Assembly (NCBI GenBank): GCA_902167985.1
Contig: CABHNZ010000011.1
Coordinates: 1-64,000 of the forward strand
Length of the DNA: 64,000 nt
From: Shinella sp. UYSO24
GTDB taxonomy: Bacteria; Pseudomonadota; Alphaproteobacteria; Rhizobiales; Rhizobiaceae
Direction of reading: 5' to 3'
Shown: piece by piece, positions 59,899 through 64,000 of the stretch
Position numbering within the stretch: position 1 is the stretch's first letter
Layout: each line of letters starts with the position of its first letter
The notes under the pieces: generated by a model
What the model was told of the DNA's origin: nothing
What the model saw: the letters and a program-made list of their open reading frames with translations, nothing else
The model's database searches: none
Made by a program: the position numbers and the translations under genes

Positions 59899-59980
59899 TG
59901 GCCGTCACATCCTGTCTTCTCGATTTATAAGGCGCGGGTTTCGCCCCATAAACCGGTCCCGTCAACGGATTTCTGCCGGC

Positions 59981-61027
59981 TTACGATGCTTTCTCGATCC
60001 CGAGTTCCTTCCGCACAAGCGGCGCGACCTTGGTGCCATAGAGCTCGATACCGCGCATCAGCTGCGCATGCGGCATCTTGCCGATCGCCATCTGCAGGAG
60101 GAAACGGTCCATGCCGAACACCCTGTGAGCGGCAACGATCTTTTCCGCCACCTGTTCCGGCGAGCCGAGAAAGAGATTGCCCGAGGCGCTGCGGGCCTGG
60201 TCGAAATGCGCCCGTGTTGTCGGCGGCCAGCCGCGTTCGCGGCCAAGCCGGTTCATCACCTCTGCCTGCGGCCCGAAATACTGGTCGGCCGCAGCCTCGG
60301 TCGTATCGGCAATGAAACCGTGAACGTTGATGCTGGTCTTCAGCGTCTTCGGATCCTGCCCGGCCCGGCGGGCCGCATCGCGGTAAAGCTCGAAGAAAGG
60401 TGCAAACCGGCGATATTCGCCCCCGATAATGGCGACCGCCAGCGGCAGGCCCATGGCACCGGCGCGCGCCACCGATTGCGGCGTGCCGCCGACGGCGATC
60501 CAGACCGGCAGCTTCTCCTGCACCGGCCGCGGATAGACCCCGCGCCCGCTGATCGCCGCCCGCTTCGTTCCCTGCCACGTCACGATCTCCTGGTCGCGGA
60601 TGGCGAGCAGCAGATCGAGCTTTTCGGTGAAGAGTTCATCGTAATCGTTCAGGTCATGGCCGAACAGCGGATAGGATTCGATGAAGGAACCGCGCCCCGC
60701 CATGATCTCCGCCCGGCCACCCGAAATCAGGTCGACGGTCGAAAATTCCTGAAACACCCGCACCGGATCATCGGAGGAAAGAACGGTGACGGCGCTTGTC
60801 AGCCGGATATTCTTCGTTCGCGCGGCAGCGGCCGCAAGCACGGTCGCGGGCGAAGAGATGGCGTAATCCGGCCGGTGATGCTCGCCGACGCCGAACACGT
60901 CGAGACCCACCTCATCGGCAAGTGCTATCTCTTCGAGCAGGTTCTTGATCCGCCGCGCACCTTCGGCACCGCGATCGAGCGCTTCCGGGTCCATATCGCC
61001 GAATGTGTGCAGTCCAAGTTCCATCAT
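59981..61027 (-). CDS. LLM-class flavin-dependent monooxygenase
   Basis: This intact 348-residue luciferase-like TIM barrel has the N-terminal [11 protein letters not shown] and [20 protein letters not shown] that place the flavin site. [40 protein letters not shown] and [18 protein letters not shown] follow. The substrate is unknown. ATG 61027 or 61024 follow AAGGGCGGCG. Its nearest neighbours upstream are an SRPBCC and a DUF1801 protein on the same strand. Confidence 0.88.
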   Translation of the reverse strand: MMELGLHTFGDMDPEALDRGAEGARRIKNLLEEIALADEVGLDVFGVGEHHRPDYAISSPATVLAAAAARTKNIRLTSAVTVLSSDDPVRVFQEFSTVDLISGGRAEIMAGRGSFIESYPLFGHDLNDYDELFTEKLDLLLAIRDQEIVTWQGTKRAAISGRGVYPRPVQEKLPVWIAVGGTPQSVARAGAMGLPLAVAIIGGEYRRFAPFFELYRDAARRAGQDPKTLKTSINVHGFIADTTEAAADQYFGPQAEVMNRLGRERGWPPTTRAHFDQARSASGNLFLGSPEQVAEKIVAAHRVFGMDRFLLQMAIGKMPHAQLMRGIELYGTKVAPLVRKELGIEKAS

Positions 61028-61053
61028 CGCCGCCCTTCAGCCAATCGTCATGG

Positions 61054-61152
61054 TCAGTCCATCGAGACCAGATAGAGGCGACGCGGGAGAAGCGCAAAGC
61101 CCAATCTTTCGAACAAACCGTTCGAGGTTTTGGATAGAAGCAGGCTCACCCC
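61054..61152 (-). pseudogene. possible remnant of an acetyltransferase C-terminus
   Basis: The minus-strand frame MGVSLLLSKTSNG, LFERLGFALLPRRLYLVSMD ends at 61054. The phrase LFERLGF is typical of GNAT C-termini. No acetyl-CoA motif or convincing upstream part is present. It may be a decayed or error-broken fragment, or chance. Confidence 0.25.
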
Positions 61153-61228
61153 CATCGCCATACCCCTTGAATCAGGATCGCAGCGACCGGCGGCAAGCGA
61201 TGGAAAAGACTCGCCAAACACGCAGCCG

Positions 61229-61708
61229 TTAAAATGTTGCTGCAACCTCTTCGAGCTGATCAGCGACGATCCCCCAGCCTTGATGGAAGCCCATCGCCTC
61301 ATGGGTTTTCATGTCTTCCTCGGTCCAGTGCACGGCCGTTGCCGTATAGCGCGTGCGTCCGCCTCCGAGATCTTCGAATTCGATGATGCCGGTCATGAAC
61401 GGCTTTTCGGACGGAACCCAGGCGGAAACGAAGGCATCGGTAAAGACGATCTTCCGGTTGGGCACGATCTCCAGATAGATGCCGCGATTGGGTGCCTTCT
61501 CGCCATTCGGCCCTTGCATCAGGATATAGCTCTCACCACCGGCGCGCACGTCGAGCACGGCTTCCGTCACCCGCCAGGGCTTGGGGCAGAACCATTCGCC
61601 CATCCGCTCGCCTGTCGTCCAGGCGCGATAGAGCTTTTCCGCCGGCGCGTTCAGTTCGCGCACGAGGGTGAGTGCATAGGTGGGCTTGTCCGTAGTGATA
61701 TCGGTCAT
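61229..61708 (-). CDS. SRPBCC (AHSA1-like) domain protein
   Basis: This intact 159-residue protein has the activator-of-Hsp90-like fold seen in ALTLVRELNAPAEKLYRAWT, MGEWFCPKPWRVTEAVLDVR, and the C-terminal HEAMGFHQGWGIVADQLEEV. These proteins bind hydrophobic ligands; no ligand can be inferred. A DUF1801 gene lies 48 bases upstream on the same strand, a frequent pairing. Confidence 0.88.
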   Translation of the reverse strand: MTDITTDKPTYALTLVRELNAPAEKLYRAWTTGERMGEWFCPKPWRVTEAVLDVRAGGESYILMQGPNGEKAPNRGIYLEIVPNRKIVFTDAFVSAWVPSEKPFMTGIIEFEDLGGGRTRYTATAVHWTEEDMKTHEAMGFHQGWGIVADQLEEVAATF

Positions 61709-61756
61709 CGGTCTCTCTCCCTGTGTTCCCTTGGTGCCATCTTTGGTAATCGCGTC

Positions 61757-62182
61757 TCAGACCTTGGCTTTACTGCGCTTCGACGAATTGAGTGCGACGG
61801 CCGCTTTGATCAAGCTCTTGAACGCCGCCTCGTCGACGCTTTCACCTTCCGAAATATCGATCGCCCGGCGCTGGTTCCCGTCGAGGCTGGCGTTGAAAAG
61901 GCCAGCCGGATCATCGAGAAAGGCGCCCTTGTGAAAGGTGAGCTTCACCACCGCCTTGTAGGTCTCACCCGTGCAGATGATGCCGTGATCGGAAAACACC
62001 GGAACGCCGCGCCATTTCCATTCCTCGACGATATCCGGATCGGCGTCATGGATAAGCGCCCGCATCCGCGAAAGCGTTTCACCGCGCCAGTCTGCGAGTT
62101 CGGCAATCCGCCGGTCGATCAGCTGCTCCGGCGACAAATCCCCGCCGCTGCCGCTCCCGCCGATTTCCGCCTCATGCGCCAC
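61757..62182 (-). CDS. DUF1801 domain protein
   Basis: This intact 141-residue protein starts at GTG 62182 with GGAGGAG upstream. DUF1801 is recognised from ELADWRGETLSRMRALIHDA, VEEWKWRGVPVFSDHGIICT and VVKLTFHKGAFLDDPAGLFN. Function unknown. Probably co-transcribed with the SRPBCC gene. Confidence 0.85.
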   Translation of the reverse strand: MAHEAEIGGSGSGGDLSPEQLIDRRIAELADWRGETLSRMRALIHDADPDIVEEWKWRGVPVFSDHGIICTGETYKAVVKLTFHKGAFLDDPAGLFNASLDGNQRRAIDISEGESVDEAAFKSLIKAAVALNSSKRSKAKV

Positions 62183-62447
62183 GATTACTCCTCCCGCTCC
62201 GCCGGCCGCCTGTCCCCTTAGTCATGCCGCAGCACGAGCCGATAGACAATCGACCATCCGAAGCCGGCCAAAACTTGACAGGCTTGACAGGCGATCCCTC
62301 TGACCTTAATCGAAAACTGTCCGCAGCCAATGCGGGCCGTAAGCGTCTAACGTCATGCAACGCACTCAACGATCCCGTTTGCGGTCGGAGTGCGCCTGTC
62401 TCACGCAAGCCGCTCCGCCAAGACGGGGCAAGCGTGGAAAATCCAAG

Positions 62448-63890
62448 ATGCCTCCGCAGACTTCTTCCGATACCCCTGCCAGCTCTCCATCCAATGGGAC
62501 AACTGGGACCACGGCCGACACGTCGCTGCACGACACCGTCCCGACCGCAACCGCCACTTCCGGCACACCGCAACAAGTCGGCCCCCCAGCAGCGCAGAAC
62601 AACGAGCAGAACGCTCGGCAGAAAACCGGCCAGCCTGCATCAGACCCCGTATCACCCGCTGTATCACACGTATCAGCCACCGGATCGGCCCCTGCTTCGC
62701 CCCAGGGATCGCCCCCGGCATCAAGCTCGGCCATGATGCGGCTCTACAGTCTCGCCGTCATCCTCTTCGTCTCTTACCTCACCGTGGCGATGGCCCTGCC
62801 CGTCGTGCCGGTCTTCGTCGTCCGTGATCTCGGCTTCAGCAATGCGCTGGCGGGCACGGCCGTCGGCATTGCCTTCCTGTCGACCATCGTGACGCGTGGC
62901 TATGCCGGAACCCTCTGCGACAAGCGCGGCCCCAAACTTGCCATGTCGCGGGGCCTCATAGCCTATGCGGCGGGCTCGCTGATCTGCCTTCTCGCCGGCC
63001 TGCCGGCGCTTTCGCAAATCGTCGCCTATGCCCTTCTCATCATCGGCCGGCTCGTCATCGGCCTTGGCGAAAGCATGACCGCGGTCGGCGTCATTGCCTG
63101 GGGCATCGGCATTGTCGGCCCTGCCCGTTCCGGCAAGGTTCTGGCCATGGTCGGTGCAGCTCTCTATGGCGCCTTCGCCATCGGCGCGCCGATCGGGCTC
63201 CTTCTGTCGGATCACCTGGGCTTCTCCGGCCTGATGATCGCAAGCACGCTCCTGCCGCTTCTCGGTCTTCTCGCCATCCGCAACATGCCGGGCGTTGCCG
63301 GCAATCCGCATGCAGCCCGCCCGCCGATGATCGAGGTGATCGGCAGGATCTGGCGGCAGGGCGCCATCGTCTGCCTTCAGGGCATCGGCTTTGCCGGGCT
63401 CGGCGCCTTCTTCTCGCTCTACTTCGTCGCCAAAGGCTGGGACAATGCAGGCCTCGGCCTCACCGCCTTCGGTGCCGGCTTCGTGCTCGTCCGCTTCCTC
63501 TTCGGCCACCTGCCCGACAAGCTCGGCGGCTTGCCGGTCGCAATCGGCTCGCTGGCCATCGAGACGATCGGACAGCTCGTCATCTGGCAGGCACAATCGC
63601 CGGGCCTTGCCCTTGTCGGCGCCTTCATGACCGGTCTCGGCTGCTCGATGATCTTCCCGGCCATGGGGCGCGACGTCGTCCACCGGGTACCACAGCACCT
63701 GCGCGGCACGGCGCTTGGCGCCTTCTCGGCCTTTCAGGATCTCGCCTATGGCCTGACCGGCCCGCTCGTCGGCCTGCTGATCGACCGCGCCGGCTATTCG
63801 GTCGTCTTCCTGATCGGCACGGTCGCAGCCGCCCTCGGCCTCGTTCTGGCACTCTCGGTTCGCCGTAATCCGGATCAGTCGGCCGCCTGA
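62448..63890 (+). CDS. YhhS-like MFS transporter with long disordered N-terminus
   Basis: This intact carrier has 12 membrane helices. The transport core begins near residue 97 (MMRLYSLAVILFVSYLTVAM), with ALPVVPVFVVRDLGFSNALA, a GYAGTLCDKRGPKLAMSRG loop and GLGESMTAVGVIAWGIGIVG in the order of the YhhS family. If ATG 62448 is used, about 95 Ser/Thr/Pro/Gln-rich residues precede helix 1, unusual for MFS carriers. The in-frame ATG 62733/62736 would remove that tail, but neither start has a strong ribosome site. Confidence 0.8.
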   Translation: MPPQTSSDTPASSPSNGTTGTTADTSLHDTVPTATATSGTPQQVGPPAAQNNEQNARQKTGQPASDPVSPAVSHVSATGSAPASPQGSPPASSSAMMRLYSLAVILFVSYLTVAMALPVVPVFVVRDLGFSNALAGTAVGIAFLSTIVTRGYAGTLCDKRGPKLAMSRGLIAYAAGSLICLLAGLPALSQIVAYALLIIGRLVIGLGESMTAVGVIAWGIGIVGPARSGKVLAMVGAALYGAFAIGAPIGLLLSDHLGFSGLMIASTLLPLLGLLAIRNMPGVAGNPHAARPPMIEVIGRIWRQGAIVCLQGIGFAGLGAFFSLYFVAKGWDNAGLGLTAFGAGFVLVRFLFGHLPDKLGGLPVAIGSLAIETIGQLVIWQAQSPGLALVGAFMTGLGCSMIFPAMGRDVVHRVPQHLRGTALGAFSAFQDLAYGLTGPLVGLLIDRAGYSVVFLIGTVAAALGLVLALSVRRNPDQSAA

Positions 63891-64000
63891 CGAGCAACGA
63901 CGATGGTGAAAATGGCGGTTCCGGCACCTCGCCGGGCCCGCCCTTCTCTTGGGCCACCTCACCCTGACATGCAGGCCAGCCGCCCTATATCCCTAAGGTT

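Overview
The window is about 62% GC, densely coded, and reads as a chromosomal segment of an alphaproteobacterium of the family Rhizobiaceae (Rhizobium/Agrobacterium/Sinorhizobium group). The markers are a fused anthranilate synthase TrpE(G) behind a Trp-codon leader, a NolR-type ArsR regulator, BacA, the choline transporter ChoXWV, a carboxyspermidine (CASDH/CASDC) polyamine pathway, pseudoazurin, TGA-N9-TCA iron boxes and DUF2333. I see no rRNA, tRNA, phage, IS element or CRISPR array.

Layout. 1-4.4 kb: end of an anti-sigma-like gene, leuA behind a candidate leucine attenuator, a BrnTA toxin-antitoxin pair and benE. 4.7-13.4 kb: a CHASE-PAS-GGDEF-EAL protein, a secreted protein, a ClpP paralogue, HupE/UreJ, a DUF2076 protein, QueF coupled to a cation-efflux protein, and a small membrane protein. 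13.4-21.2 kb: a GNAT coupled to trpE(G), the trp leader, an extensin-like protein, a secreted protein with minisatellites, and fhs. 21.4-30.9 kb: a heme-type TonB receptor with paired iron boxes, UPF0114, a PleD-like diguanylate cyclase, a LuxR solo, DUF2333, pseudoazurin and thymidine kinase. 31-36 kb: a GFA protein, choXWV, a HugZ-like protein and NolR. 36.5-47.6 kb: a hydrolase, the two carboxyspermidine genes, a CPA1 antiporter, an alpha-glucosidase, KdgK, a phosphatase, a glycosyltransferase and cytochrome b561. 47.7-64 kb: a 25-residue membrane peptide gene, der with a YfgM-like partner, a polysaccharide deacetylase, VanZ, bacA, an MFS/PadR divergent pair, an ABC exporter, map, a luciferase-like monooxygenase, small enzymes and an MFS carrier.

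A dominating property is about 38 reading-frame breaks. Every one whose phase I checked is a net deletion of one or two bases, usually in a short homopolymer or GC dinucleotide run. They strike housekeeping genes (leuA, trpE(G), fhs) as often as accessory ones. I therefore treat them as probable sequencing or assembly errors and annotate the broken genes as full-length CDS with the break position given, not as pseudogenes.

The most interesting regulatory content is two amino-acid attenuators (leu and trp) whose leader ORFs appear to start at the transcription start site, a double iron box in front of the heme receptor, and candidate operators for NolR, PadR and BrnTA. The strongest hidden gene is a 25-codon membrane ORF at 47685-47762. 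I did not find a clearly new multigene system.
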